The notes under the pieces: model-generated
Told to the model about the DNA's origin: nothing
Seen by the model: the letters and a program-made list of their open reading frames with translations, nothing else
The model's database searches: none
Source: Profundicola sp048268105
Lineage (GTDB): Bacteria > Bacteroidota > Bacteroidia > Flavobacteriales > Weeksellaceae
Length of the DNA stretch: 64,000 nt
Assembly (NCBI GenBank): GCA_048268105.1
Contig: JBLWWH010000008.1
Span: forward strand, 1 to 64,000
Reading direction: 5' to 3'
Shown: in pieces, positions 35,550 to 43,759 of the stretch
How the letters are laid out: the number at the start of each line of letters is the position of its first letter
Numbering within the stretch: position 1 is the first letter of the stretch
Translations under genes and position numbers: made by a program

Positions 35550-37064
35550 TTACCCGTTCGTAGGTTTTGGAGCCCATCTATCATAAGGTGTCATGTCGAA
35601 ATTATTTACTTCCTCCATGCTTAAACCTAATGCTTTAGCAACCCCTTCACCGTATTCTGGGTCGGCCTTGTAGCAGTTTTTAATATGACGAATTTGAATG
35701 AATTTCTCTGCTCCACCCACTTGCGCAGCTGTGTTTTTAAATAAAACATCTGCTTTTCCGTCAGCTTTGATAATACGGAATAAATCTCCAGGTTGCGTAA
35801 AATAATCCTCATCCTCATCTCTGAAGTTGTGAGCATAAGCACTGCCTTCTAGTTCTAATGGTGGTTCCTTAGCTTCAGGTTGTTCTTGCCATAAACCATA
35901 ACTATTTGGATTATAATGTTTAGTTCCGCCATGGTTTCCATCTACACGCATGCTTCCATCTCTATGATTAGAATGATAAGGACAAGTTGGCTTGTTCACA
36001 GGAATTTGATAGTGGTTAACACCTAATCGATAGCGTTGAGCATCGCCATAGGAAAATAATCTACCCTGTAGCATTTTGTCTGGAGAGAAACCAATTCCAG
36101 GTACTATATTGGTTGGGTTAAATGCTGCTTGTTCTACATCTTGAAAATAATTTTCTGGATTTCGATTTAACTCAAATTCCCCTACAGGAATTAAAGGGAA
36201 ATCTTTTTTAGACCAAACTTTCGTTAAATCAAACGGATGGAATCGATAAGTTTTAGCTTGCTCTTCGGTCATTACTTGAATAAACATTTTCCATTTTGGG
36301 AAATCTTGTCTTTCGATAGCTTCAAATAAATCTCTTTGGGATGATTCTCTATCCAGTCCCACAACTTTTGCTGCCTCCTCATCGGTTAAGTTTTCAATTC
36401 CTTGTTGTGTAACAAAGTGAAACTTCACCCAATGTCTAACGTTGTCTTTATTGATCAAGCTGTACGTATGACTCCCGAATCCGTGCATATGACGATAGCC
36501 TTTCGGAATCCCTCTATCACTCATGATAATAGTCACTTGGTGTAGTGATTCAGGAAGCAAAGTCCAAAAATCCCAGTTGTTGTTCGCATCGCGCATGTTA
36601 GTTTTAGGATCGCGTTTCACCGCACGATTCAGGTCTGGGAACTTCATTGGATCACGGAAAAAGAATACGGGTGTATTATTTCCTACTAAATCCCAAATAC
36701 CTTCTTCTGTATAGAATTTAAGAGCAAATCCGCGAATATCTCTTTCTGCGTCAGCTGCACCACGCTCACCAGCAACGGTAGAGAAGCGGCTAAACATTTC
36801 TGTTTTCTTGCCAACTTCACTAAATATTTTGGCTTTGGTATATTGTGTAATATCTTGTGTAACCGTAAAAGTTCCAAAAGCACCTGATCCTTTGGCGTGC
36901 ATCCTTCTTTCAGGAATTACCTCTCTATCGAAGTTTGCCATTTTCTCTAGGAACCATGCATCTTGCATTAAAAGAGGTCCACGAGGTCCTGCTGTTTGTA
37001 CGTTTTGGTTGTCACCAACAGGAGCACCTGTTTGCCTGGTTAACTTTGGTTTTTGATCGTCCAT
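35550..37064 (-). CDS. katA: heme catalase
   Basis: This monofunctional catalase converts H2O2 to water and oxygen. The distal histidine is in IPERRMHAKGSGAFGTF, the asparagine-containing active-site loop in GNNTPVFFFRDP and the heme-ligand tyrosine in GRLFSYGDAQRYRLGVNH. The length, 504 residues from the ATG at 37064 (MDDQKPKLTRQTG), is that of small-subunit catalases. An in-frame extension to 37115 has no family support. It stands alone between the arsenic operon and the FMN reductase, each side bordered by a hairpin. Confidence 0.95.
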   Translation of the reverse strand: MDDQKPKLTRQTGAPVGDNQNVQTAGPRGPLLMQDAWFLEKMANFDREVIPERRMHAKGSGAFGTFTVTQDITQYTKAKIFSEVGKKTEMFSRFSTVAGERGAADAERDIRGFALKFYTEEGIWDLVGNNTPVFFFRDPMKFPDLNRAVKRDPKTNMRDANNNWDFWTLLPESLHQVTIIMSDRGIPKGYRHMHGFGSHTYSLINKDNVRHWVKFHFVTQQGIENLTDEEAAKVVGLDRESSQRDLFEAIERQDFPKWKMFIQVMTEEQAKTYRFHPFDLTKVWSKKDFPLIPVGEFELNRNPENYFQDVEQAAFNPTNIVPGIGFSPDKMLQGRLFSYGDAQRYRLGVNHYQIPVNKPTCPYHSNHRDGSMRVDGNHGGTKHYNPNSYGLWQEQPEAKEPPLELEGSAYAHNFRDEDEDYFTQPGDLFRIIKADGKADVLFKNTAAQVGGAEKFIQIRHIKNCYKADPEYGEGVAKALGLSMEEVNNFDMTPYDRWAPKPTNG

Positions 37065-37163
37065 TTTATTGAAATAATTATGAATTAAAATTTTTAGTTT
37101 GCTAAAGTTAGTCAAATAAAACTGGGATTCAAACCAAATTATTCTAGAATGATTATAAACAAA

Positions 37164-37197
37164 ACGCCCATTTAATTTTTGAAAATAAATGGGCGTC
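37164..37197 (-). terminator. intrinsic terminator after the arsenic operon
   Basis: ACGCCCATTTA (37164-37174) and TAAATGGGCGT (37187-37197) form an 11-bp stem. Read on the minus strand it is followed by TTTTG, closing the arsR-acr3 operon ahead of catalase. Confidence 0.8.
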
Positions 37198-37223
37198 TTA
37201 TGGCTTATCTATTAAAGTATTCT

Positions 37224-38273
37224 TTAAGAATTATTCGACTTTTTGAAATATTTATCTCTTAGCCAAAATGAAACACTTACCAATCCAATTAAAACTGGAA
37301 CTTCTACCAATGGACCGATAACGCCCGCAAAAGCTTGACCTGAGTTCAATCCAAAAACAGCGATGGCCACTGCAATGGCCAATTCAAAATTATTTCCAGC
37401 GGCTGTAAAGGCAACCGAGGCAGTTTTGTCATAAGGCGCTCCCATAGCTTTGGTAAAGAAAAACCCAATAATAAACATTAAAGTAAAATACAATAAGAGT
37501 GGAATGGCGATGACCACAACATCCATAGGGATTTCAACGATTAATTCTCCTTTTAAAGAAAACATAACCACAATGGTGAATAACAAGGCGATTAGCGTCA
37601 TAGGAGAAATAGCTGGAATAAATTTATTCATATACCATTCTTCTCCTTTTAAATTAACTAAAATAACACGACTCAGGATTCCCATGATAAAGGGAATGCC
37701 CAAATAAATAGCAACACTTTCGGCAATAGTGGCTATGGAAATGTCTACAATTGCGCCTGCAAATCCAAAATAGGGTGGAAGTACAGTTATAAAAATCCAA
37801 GCATAGAAACTATACGCAAAAACTTGAAAAATAGAGTTTAATGCAACTAAGCCAGCTCCGTATTCACTACTTCCTTCGGCTAAGTCGTTCCAAACGAGTA
37901 CCATCGCGATACATCGTGCAAGTCCGATAAGAATGACCCCAACCATATATTCTGGATAGTCTCTTAGGAAAATGATTGCCAAGAAGAACATTAAGACGGG
38001 AGCAATAATCCAGTTCAGAATTAGGGATATAGAAAGGATTTTGGTATCCTTAAAAACCTTGGGTAGTAAGGCATAATTTACTTTAGCTAAAGGCGGATAC
38101 ATCATTAAGATTAAGCCAATAGCAATCGGAATATTGGTGCTTCCGCTATTGAATGAATTGATGATTTCTGGAAAACTTGGAATAAAATAACCCAGACCAA
38201 TACCAATGGCCATGGCTACGAAAATCCAAATGCTAAGGTTCCTGTCGAGGAAACTCATTTTTTTAGCTGACAT
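37224..38273 (-). CDS. acr3: ACR3-family arsenite efflux transporter
   Basis: Acr3 pumps arsenite out of the cell using the proton gradient. The 349-residue protein has ten helices, the start MSFLDRNLSIWIFVAMAIGIGLGYF, then GLILMMYPPLAKVNY, the cysteine-containing GLARCIAMVLVWNDLAEGSSEY, which holds the conserved Cys of the transport path, and AAGNNFELAIAVAIAVFG. It is the last gene of the operon; its start is three bases after the end of the arsenate reductase-like gene. Confidence 0.93.
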   Translation of the reverse strand: MSAKKMSFLDRNLSIWIFVAMAIGIGLGYFIPSFPEIINSFNSGSTNIPIAIGLILMMYPPLAKVNYALLPKVFKDTKILSISLILNWIIAPVLMFFLAIIFLRDYPEYMVGVILIGLARCIAMVLVWNDLAEGSSEYGAGLVALNSIFQVFAYSFYAWIFITVLPPYFGFAGAIVDISIATIAESVAIYLGIPFIMGILSRVILVNLKGEEWYMNKFIPAISPMTLIALLFTIVVMFSLKGELIVEIPMDVVVIAIPLLLYFTLMFIIGFFFTKAMGAPYDKTASVAFTAAGNNFELAIAVAIAVFGLNSGQAFAGVIGPLVEVPVLIGLVSVSFWLRDKYFKKSNNS

Positions 38274-38276
38274 AAT

Positions 38277-38909
38277 TTAATTTTTGATTTGAGAAAATAC
38301 ATAGAACATTTCGGAGGCGATTTGCCTACTTCTTTCTTGGTATTTTGCGGATTGTTGAGCTGTCTGATCAAATGCTTTAGGGTCCTCATAAGTAAGAGGA
38401 ATCCTAATTTCTGCACCATTGACGACAGGACAAGTTTCATGGGCTGAGTTACAAGTCATAATAGCAGCAAATTCAGAAGACGGGTTGAAGTTATGGTCTA
38501 ATTCTTTTGAAAAGCCAATGATTGGATGCTCATTTGGAGCATATTTTATACTATAAATCGGGTTTTCAGTTTGGGCCATGGTTGCAATTTCAAATCCTGC
38601 ACTTTCTAAAGTATATACCACCATGGGAAACACTGCGGTCGTCTCGGTTCCACCTGAATAACAACGAACTTTGTTAAACCCAAAATAGAATGCTAAACAT
38701 TGTGCCCAAATTTGCGACAGATGACTTCTTCTTGAGTTATGAGTGCAAATAAAATTTAAATTAACGCCATGATTTTGATCAACTTTAGATTGAATATAAT
38801 AGATTAAAGTTTGTAGAATTTCCTTTCTTTCTAAAGAAATTTTTTCAGTATTCAGCTGTTGAATAGATTTTTCTAATATTGGAAAAAGCTTAGTGTTTTG
38901 ACCTTTCAT
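38277..38909 (-). CDS. arsC: arsenate reductase-like low-molecular-weight phosphatase-fold protein
   Basis: The 210-residue protein has the catalytic P-loop of thioredoxin-coupled arsenate reductases, FICTHNSRRSHLSQIWAQ (C-x5-R variant, CTHNSRRS), and later the cysteine-bearing MTCNSAHETCPVVNGAEIRIPLTYEDPKAFD. It reduces arsenate to arsenite, which Acr3 can export. The N-terminal ~60 residues are an added helical stretch seen in Bacteroidota versions. It sits between DUF6428 and acr3 with 15- and 3-base gaps. Confidence 0.88.
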   Translation of the reverse strand: MKGQNTKLFPILEKSIQQLNTEKISLERKEILQTLIYYIQSKVDQNHGVNLNFICTHNSRRSHLSQIWAQCLAFYFGFNKVRCYSGGTETTAVFPMVVYTLESAGFEIATMAQTENPIYSIKYAPNEHPIIGFSKELDHNFNPSSEFAAIMTCNSAHETCPVVNGAEIRIPLTYEDPKAFDQTAQQSAKYQERSRQIASEMFYVFSQIKN

Positions 38910-38924
38910 AGATGATTTTAAAAA

Positions 38925-39392
38925 TTAGCAACAACCACTACCTGGCACGCAAGAATTAGCTTTATTTAATTCAGAAAGTTTAAGTTTTGGCTTTTGTGCA
39001 GGAACGCCACATTTATCTGGAGCTAAACAATCTGTTTGTTTATTCACTAATAAAAAGTTCATGCCGTCGAAATCCAGTGCATATTTTTCGATGGTGTTAC
39101 CTTGATATTCCACTACAATTTCTGAATCTTCTAAGTCTAAGGTTTTTTCTGAGAGTTCAATGATATCTAAAAGCTTCTCTGGATGTAATCTGTGATCGTA
39201 GTCATCAGCGTTCCATAATTGAAAATTAATCACCTCTTCATTTCGTAAAGTTCCACCACAATCAATGAAATTTTTAGTTATTTTTCCAACTTCAGTTACG
39301 TGAAAATGATGAGGAACTAATTCACCATTTGGTAATTGAAAAGCGATGGTTTTTAGTTGTTTTAAAGCCGATTTAACTTGGGATAATTTCAT
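38925..39392 (-). CDS. DUF6428-family protein of the arsenic operon
   Basis: This 155-residue protein is of the DUF6428 type, found in arsenic operons of Bacteroidota: GELVPHHFHVTEVGKITKNFIDCGGTLR and QLWNADDYDHRLHPEKLL. The last third has several cysteines (TDCLAPDKCGVPAQ, NSCVPGSGCC), ending in a CC pair, so it may bind arsenite; this is inference from the operon and cysteines. Its exact role is not established. It is 16 bases after arsR. Confidence 0.8.
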   Translation of the reverse strand: MKLSQVKSALKQLKTIAFQLPNGELVPHHFHVTEVGKITKNFIDCGGTLRNEEVINFQLWNADDYDHRLHPEKLLDIIELSEKTLDLEDSEIVVEYQGNTIEKYALDFDGMNFLLVNKQTDCLAPDKCGVPAQKPKLKLSELNKANSCVPGSGCC

Positions 39393-39408
39393 GAATTATA
39401 ATTTTAAT

Positions 39409-39741
39409 TTAGCAGCATTCGTCGCTGAGTTGAATATCTTGATTTAAAAACGATAGCATGGAATTTTTCATTTTACTCCAATTTTCTTTGTCGATGCAAT
39501 AGCAAACACTAGTTCCTTCTACCGTTCCTTTGATGAGCCCTAATTGTCTAAGCTCTTTCAAGTGTTGGGAAATAGTGGATTGCGCTAAGCCTATTTCATC
39601 TACCAAATCGCCGCAAACACAAGCATTTATTTTAAATAAATGTTGAAGGATCGACACACGTGCAGGATGGGCATAAGCCTTAGCGAACAGAGCAATCTGC
39701 TTTTGTTCTTCGGAATAATTAACTTTTTTGTTGAGTAACAC
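39409..39741 (-). CDS. arsR: ArsR-family transcriptional repressor
   Basis: This winged-helix repressor should bind the operon promoter and release it on binding arsenite. It contains KAYAHPARVSILQHLFKINACVCGDLVDEIGLAQSTISQHLKELRQLGLI, where the ACVCGDLV cysteines form the metal-sensing site. The C-terminus ends LSDECC, a second possible thiol site. The frame is open to a TTG at 39762, but that codon lies inside the likely -7 promoter box, so the GTG at 39741 is the better start, giving about 110 residues. It leads the operon arsR-DUF6428-arsC-acr3. Confidence 0.9.
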   Translation of the reverse strand: MLLNKKVNYSEEQKQIALFAKAYAHPARVSILQHLFKINACVCGDLVDEIGLAQSTISQHLKELRQLGLIKGTVEGTSVCYCIDKENWSKMKNSMLSFLNQDIQLSDECC

Positions 39742-39759
39742 TGCTATATCGTTTAATCG

Positions 39760-39767
39760 CAAATTTA
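39760..39767 (-). promoter_or_regulatory. -7 promoter box for the arsenic operon
   Basis: On the minus strand this is TAAATTTG followed by C, an exact TAnnTTTG match, 18 bases upstream of the GTG at 39741. It argues against the in-frame TTG as the start of arsR. Confidence 0.6.
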
Positions 39768-39849
39768 CGATGAATAAAATTAAACTAAGCTATAAAATTT
39801 AAATATTTTTAATTGAAAAAGGTTAAATCTAAGTTCAGTCTTTCAAATA

Positions 39850-40257
39850 TTATTTAACCAATTCGTTATCAATGGGTTCCCAAAGTTCAATTTTATTTCC
39901 CTCTGGATCTATGATGTGGACGAATCTACCATAGTCGAATGATTGAACTTCTCCCAGGATTTCTACGCCATTTTCTTTTAGCTTTTCTAAAAGTCCATCT
40001 AAATTCTGAACTCGATAATTGATCATGAATTCTTTCTTAGATGGTTCAAAATACTTCGAATCACTCTGAAAAGGACTCCATTGAAGATAATTAATTTCGT
40101 CTGGTTTGTTAATATTTCTAGTTTCAAAGGTAGCGCCCCATTGATCGGTATTAAAACCAAGGTTTTTGCTATACCATTCTTTTGTTTCATGAACATTATC
40201 TGAAAAGAAGAATATGCCACCGATTCCAGTTACTTTTGGCTCCTTTGAATTAGACAT
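39850..40257 (-). CDS. VOC-family (glyoxalase-like) protein
   Basis: This 135-residue protein has two beta-alpha-beta-beta-beta units of the vicinal oxygen chelate fold: IGGIFFFSDNVHETKEWYSKNLGF in the first and YGRFVHIIDPEGNKIELWEPID in the second, the classical D-P-(E/D)-G-N-x-(I/L)-E-L ending with a metal-binding Glu. Substrate unknown. It overlaps the DUF4199 gene upstream by eight bases, in a four-gene minus-strand cluster that also has another VOC gene. Confidence 0.9.
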   Translation of the reverse strand: MSNSKEPKVTGIGGIFFFSDNVHETKEWYSKNLGFNTDQWGATFETRNINKPDEINYLQWSPFQSDSKYFEPSKKEFMINYRVQNLDGLLEKLKENGVEILGEVQSFDYGRFVHIIDPEGNKIELWEPIDNELVK

Positions 40258-40747
40258 GTTTTGTTGTGTTTTTAGTTTGAAGTAAAATCATGGCCACAGC
40301 TGTTGTAATAACACCCATCACAAAGGCACCTATAGCGCTTTGTATTGCATAATTCTCGTAATTAAAATAAGCTTCTGCTTCTTCTTGGGTTTTGTAGTAT
40401 CCAAGTTCTGTACTGAATTCAATCATGTTCTTAAAGAAATCTGGAGAAATTACTTGGGTTGATATCCATTGATTAAGAGGAGATAGTATAGCAATAAATA
40501 CAGAAAGAATAACTCCTGAAATTAATCCTTGCATATAGGTCATGTTGCCTTTGTAGAAATTTTTCTTTTTATCCTTTAATGCTAGAACCATCACAATAAT
40601 CGCAGGAACAGCGAAAACATTGGTGATATAAGGGTGTAAATGAATATTGTCGCTATGTAGCCCCGCAATTCTTTCAATTAATATCCAGGCTATCGTCAGT
40701 ATTGAAAAAATGAGCGCCCATTTAATTTCTATTTTAATCTTGTTCAT
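40250..40747 (-). CDS. DUF4199-family membrane protein
   Basis: This 165-residue protein has four membrane helices and matches DUF4199, common in Bacteroidota: GALIFSILTIAWILIERIAGLH-like start, then ALKDKKKNFYKGNMTYMQGLISGVILSVFIAILSPL and the conserved N-x(n)-Y-x-x-QSAIGAFVMGVITTAVAMILL end. Function unknown. It overlaps both neighbours, so the cluster 41159-39850 is one transcript. Confidence 0.85.
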   Translation of the reverse strand: MNKIKIEIKWALIFSILTIAWILIERIAGLHSDNIHLHPYITNVFAVPAIIVMVLALKDKKKNFYKGNMTYMQGLISGVILSVFIAILSPLNQWISTQVISPDFFKNMIEFSTELGYYKTQEEAEAYFNYENYAIQSAIGAFVMGVITTAVAMILLQTKNTTKHV

Positions 40748-41159
40748 AAGTAGTCTTTAAAAATTGAATTGTTTCTTTCATCAAAGTTTTTAATTCCTCC
40801 AAATTAATGTCGGCCAATTTCTTTACATAAATACAAGATTTCCCCATCTTGAATTTACCTAGGTTTTCAAGTAAATTTTTGTGCTCTTGCGAACCCGAAT
40901 AAACATAAAGCGAAATATTTGATTTTCTTGGAGAAAAACCAAGCATAGGAGCATTTCCTTGGTGGCCAGTCGCGTATTTATAATGATATTCACCAAAACC
41001 AATAATGCTAGGTCCCCACATTTTGGGCTCGAAGCCAGAAACTTCTTTCATGATTTCGATGAGCTGATAACTATCTTTTATTTTTTGTTCGGTATTGGCA
41101 AATGAATTAATAAATTCGATCACATTCTCTTCTGTGGGCTGTGTTTTATTTTGCGCCAT
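40734..41159 (-). CDS. DUF1801-family protein
   Basis: This 141-residue protein fits DUF1801 (YdhG/YjbR-like): NVIEFINSFANTEQKIKDSYQLIEIMKEVSG, MWGPSIIGFGEYHYKYATGHQG and GFSPRKSNISLYVYSG. The fold is a small alpha/beta domain with no known enzymatic role. The gene overlaps the following DUF4199 gene by 14 bases. Confidence 0.87.
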   Translation of the reverse strand: MAQNKTQPTEENVIEFINSFANTEQKIKDSYQLIEIMKEVSGFEPKMWGPSIIGFGEYHYKYATGHQGNAPMLGFSPRKSNISLYVYSGSQEHKNLLENLGKFKMGKSCIYVKKLADINLEELKTLMKETIQFLKTTYEQD

Positions 41160-41180
41160 GCTTTAGTTGCTAAGTAAAAA

Positions 41181-41552
41181 TTATCTGTGTTGGTCGATTA
41201 ATATCATATTTCCGTCGGGATCGTTAAGCATAATGCTAGCAGGGCCTCTTGAATTTTGATCTGCCTCGCTAATAAGATTGATTTCATTAGATTTTAATGA
41301 TTTTTGAATCTCGCGAACATCGTCAAATTCTTCAATATTTTGAGCATTTTCATCCCAACCAGGATTAAAAGTTAGAATATTTCCTTCAAACATTCCTTGA
41401 AAAAGCCCAATTAAAGCATTTTCATTTTTCATGATGAGGTAATTTTGTTCCATGCTTCCACCGAAAGCTTTGAAACCTAATTTCTCGTAAAATTCTTTAG
41501 AAGTTTTAAGGTCTTTAACGTTTATACTGATTGAAAATGCGCCTAATTTCAT
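41181..41552 (-). CDS. VOC-family (glyoxalase-like) protein
   Basis: This 123-residue VOC protein has FSISINVKDLKTSKEFYEKLGFKAFG at the N-terminus and GPASIMLNDPDGNMILIDQH at the end, where the usual metal-ligand Glu is replaced, so metal use is uncertain. It is separate from the VOC protein at 39850 in sequence, and both are in the same cluster. Substrate unknown. Confidence 0.87.
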   Translation of the reverse strand: MKLGAFSISINVKDLKTSKEFYEKLGFKAFGGSMEQNYLIMKNENALIGLFQGMFEGNILTFNPGWDENAQNIEEFDDVREIQKSLKSNEINLISEADQNSRGPASIMLNDPDGNMILIDQHR

Positions 41553-41644
41553 TGCTTTTTATATTTTATCGAATGTTTAAGAGCTTCATTTTGCGTGATG
41601 CATTCTAAGAATTAGAAACTCTAATACGAATATATAACAATGGA

Positions 41645-41941
41645 TTATTTTTCTTTGGCAATTAATCCATAAATCCAGGTTCCTATAAAATAGAAAAACA
41701 CCAAATAGCCTAATAGGAGTAAAGTACCTAGAATGACTCCAACAGTTCCGAGTCCATATACAAAGCTAAAATAATAAGTGCTAAAACTGTCTATGGGATC
41801 TAGCTTTAAGCTATAATTGCTTGGTTTAGAAATTAAATCTATCAAAATGGAGAATAGAAGGCTTCCAACCATCACGCCTACAATTCCTGCAAAAATTCTA
41901 TTTTTATTCATCACATCAACTTTATTGAAAAGTTTAAACAT
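41645..41941 (-). CDS. small membrane protein of unknown function
   Basis: This 98-residue protein has two long hydrophobic helices (IFAGIVGVMVGSLLFSILIDLI and VYGLGTVGVILGTLLLLGYLVFFYFIGTWIYGLI). I do not recognise the family. An internal ATG at residue 11 (MNKNRIFAG) could be the start instead. It lies about 90 bases upstream of the VOC cluster. Confidence 0.5.
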   Translation of the reverse strand: MFKLFNKVDVMNKNRIFAGIVGVMVGSLLFSILIDLISKPSNYSLKLDPIDSFSTYYFSFVYGLGTVGVILGTLLLLGYLVFFYFIGTWIYGLIAKEK

Positions 41942-42091
41942 TATGGTTTGTTTTTAATTATATCCAGCGCTATTGCCTCCATCAACTTTGGTTCAGTAAA
42001 TAAATCGCTCCGTCGCTCCATATTTTATTCAAACAGATTAAACATGAATTGAGCCGAAAGTGATTTAATACATAAAAATATATTATTAAAT

Positions 42092-42274
42092 CTAATTATT
42101 CAACGAGTTTTCTTTGTTGAATATTGGTTTTAGGCCTTTGTATACTACACTTGCGCCAATAAGCGTAAACAAAATCAATATGATATAAAGGATGGCTTTA
42201 GATGAAATGAATTCACTAAGATGTGATTTTATCATCAAGCTTAATCCCAAACTGATTATAATATATATGATCAC
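42092..42274 (-). CDS. small two-helix membrane protein with an unusual start
   Basis: This 60-residue protein has two membrane helices (YIIISLGLSLMI and AILYIILILFTLIGASVVY). The annotated start is GTG at 42274, but the frame continues upstream as KNLLLITLVIIY, a natural membrane start, with ATA where an initiating ATG would sit (42301). An in-frame TAA follows three codons further upstream. The gene may use ATA, may start at the GTG, or may have lost its start codon. No family recognised. Confidence 0.4.
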   Translation of the reverse strand: MIIYIIISLGLSLMIKSHLSEFISSKAILYIILILFTLIGASVVYKGLKPIFNKENSLNN

Positions 42275-42301
42275 GAGCGTGATTAGGAGTAGGTTTTTTA
42301 T

Positions 42302-42545
42302 GCTGAGTTAAGTTTTTTCGATTGAGATGCTAACACCTAGCGGCTAAGTGATTTTGTATCAATTAATTAGTTGATTATAAGTTTAGTAAATTAAAATCAA
42401 TTATTTCTACTAAATTCGATTGTTGAGTTAATAATGCATGAATCTTTAAAGAATCTTGATATTTGACATGACACCTTAATTTTGTGTTAGGGATCGTTTG
42501 TATTTTAAACAGATATATATATGCACTTTTGTGAGTTTTTATTGA
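42302..42545. other. intergenic stretch with no recognised feature
   Basis: About 240 AT-rich bases between two small membrane genes. I see no open frame with support, no tRNA and no clear terminator. Confidence 0.4.
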
Positions 42546-42932
42546 TTAAATCCCCGACCACGCACTAACTTGTTCGATTAAATTAATTATAGGAGAATCA
42601 GACAAACAGGTGGCGCATTTGGCGTAAGTCATTAAACAATCTATAAAGTCCGTGATAATGTGAAATATTAACCCAATTCCTATAATATTGAAAGGTTTTC
42701 TAAGGAATAATAAAACTACATACACCAACATAGCATAATAAGTATGCAATAAGTGGAAATTAATGCTGCATCTATTGGCTTGGAAAATTGGGTCGGAGAG
42801 CAGATGATCTAGATCCACCAACATGGTTGCAATCAAAATCATATAGACCTTCTTCCAATCCTTTCTAAAAAATAGAAAAGCAATGAAAAAAGGAAATCCA
42901 AAATGTAAAAAATAGTGGGTAAAGCTCTGCAT
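42546..42932 (-). CDS. DUF6122-family membrane protein
   Basis: This 128-residue protein, started at the ATG at 42932, resembles DUF6122 of Bacteroidota: THYFLHFGFPFFIAFLFFRKDWKKVY, LVDLDHLLSDPIFQANRCSINFHLLHTYYAM and GIGLIFHIITDFIDC. It has three to four membrane helices and conserved His/Asp residues (DLDHL, LLHTYY, HIITDFID) resembling those of membrane metal-dependent hydrolases; that likeness is inference. The in-frame start at 42971 adds only polar residues (SRSQIQSKSY) and is less likely. Confidence 0.75.
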   Translation of the reverse strand: MQSFTHYFLHFGFPFFIAFLFFRKDWKKVYMILIATMLVDLDHLLSDPIFQANRCSINFHLLHTYYAMLVYVVLLFLRKPFNIIGIGLIFHIITDFIDCLMTYAKCATCLSDSPIINLIEQVSAWSGI

Positions 42933-42974
42933 ATATGATTTTGATTGAATTTGGCTTCTTGAAATGATCAAAAT

Positions 42975-43598
42975 TTATGTTGAAGAGTCTTTAAGTTTAA
43001 AGCTACAAAACAAGAAGTTTTAAGTGGTGTCAAAAGGCGTAACATAATCTTATGCAGTACAATTTATTTTATTGAAAAGTGGAGAAAAAACATCTTCTAA
43101 ACCTTTTGCATCATATTGCGAAATATCTAGACCACTACATTTCTCTGAATCGTCTTTAGAAAATGTCCCAATGCACAGAAATCCTTGTACTGCTTTTTTT
43201 TCAATCTTTGTGTATGCTTCGATTTGAGTCGTTTCGGTAAAAAAATGAAAAGCATCTCTGTCGTGCCAAACATCGTAGGTTTGCTCAGGCTCAAATTGAG
43301 TAATATCGCTCACTATCCATTCAACCTTATCAGCTTTGGAGCCTAAACAATTCTTAGTTTTTTCCAAAGCTTTGGCGGAAATGTCCAAAACACTTATGTT
43401 TTCAAAGTCTGCTTCTAATAAAAAGTCCACTAATTTGCTATCGTCGCCGCTAATATCTATTATTTTGGCAGATTTATCTAGGTTAAATTCATGAATAAAC
43501 TTTAATGATTTAACGGGTTTTTCTTGTGTCCAACTTACTTGATTTGGATTTTTGGTTTCATAAATTTTTTTCCAATGCTGTTTTCGTTCCATATTCAT
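42975..43598 (-). pseudogene. decayed class I SAM-dependent methyltransferase
   Basis: The first 182 codons encode a Rossmann methyltransferase (EVSWTQEKP-type start, AKIIDISGDDSKLVDFLLE SAM motif, DVWHDRDAFHF). They stop at TAA (43050), but the same frame continues with DYVTPFDTT, another TAA (43020), then NFLFCSFKLKDSST to a final TAA at 42975. Intact relatives end in a TPF-x-T-x-QNF-x-x-C pattern, so the first stop likely replaces Glu and the second Gln, each a one-base change. Loss of the final strand of the fold suggests the product is inactive. The motif I sequence also has SGDD where relatives usually have GGG-like residues. Confidence 0.7.
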
Positions 43599-43734
43599 GC
43601 TGTAGCTTTAAAGTTAATCTTAATGATAGCTAAATTAAATAAAAAGTTTAAATCTTAAGAATTGACTTTGTTGTGCTTAGAAGTTTCTCTTTCATATGAC
43701 AAATGTTAGTTTATTTATATTAATTCTAAATTGC

Positions 43735-43742
43735 TATATTTG
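43735..43742 (+). promoter_or_regulatory. -7 promoter box for the iron ABC importer
   Basis: TATATTTG followed by CAC is an exact TAnnTTTG match 17 bases before the ATG at 43760. No iron-box palindrome was recognised nearby. Confidence 0.6.
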
Positions 43743-43759
43743 CACAACGAAAAATTATT

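Noticed and set aside
39741..39762. TTG at 39762 as the arsR start
   Set aside because: This codon overlaps a consensus -7 promoter box (TAAATTTG on the minus strand); the GTG at 39741 fits the family length better.
42975..43598. Stop-codon reassignment (TAA read as Glu/Gln) to explain the two in-frame TAA codons
   Set aside because: Many intact genes here end at TAA exactly where their families end, so TAA is an ordinary stop in this genome; simple decay is the better explanation.
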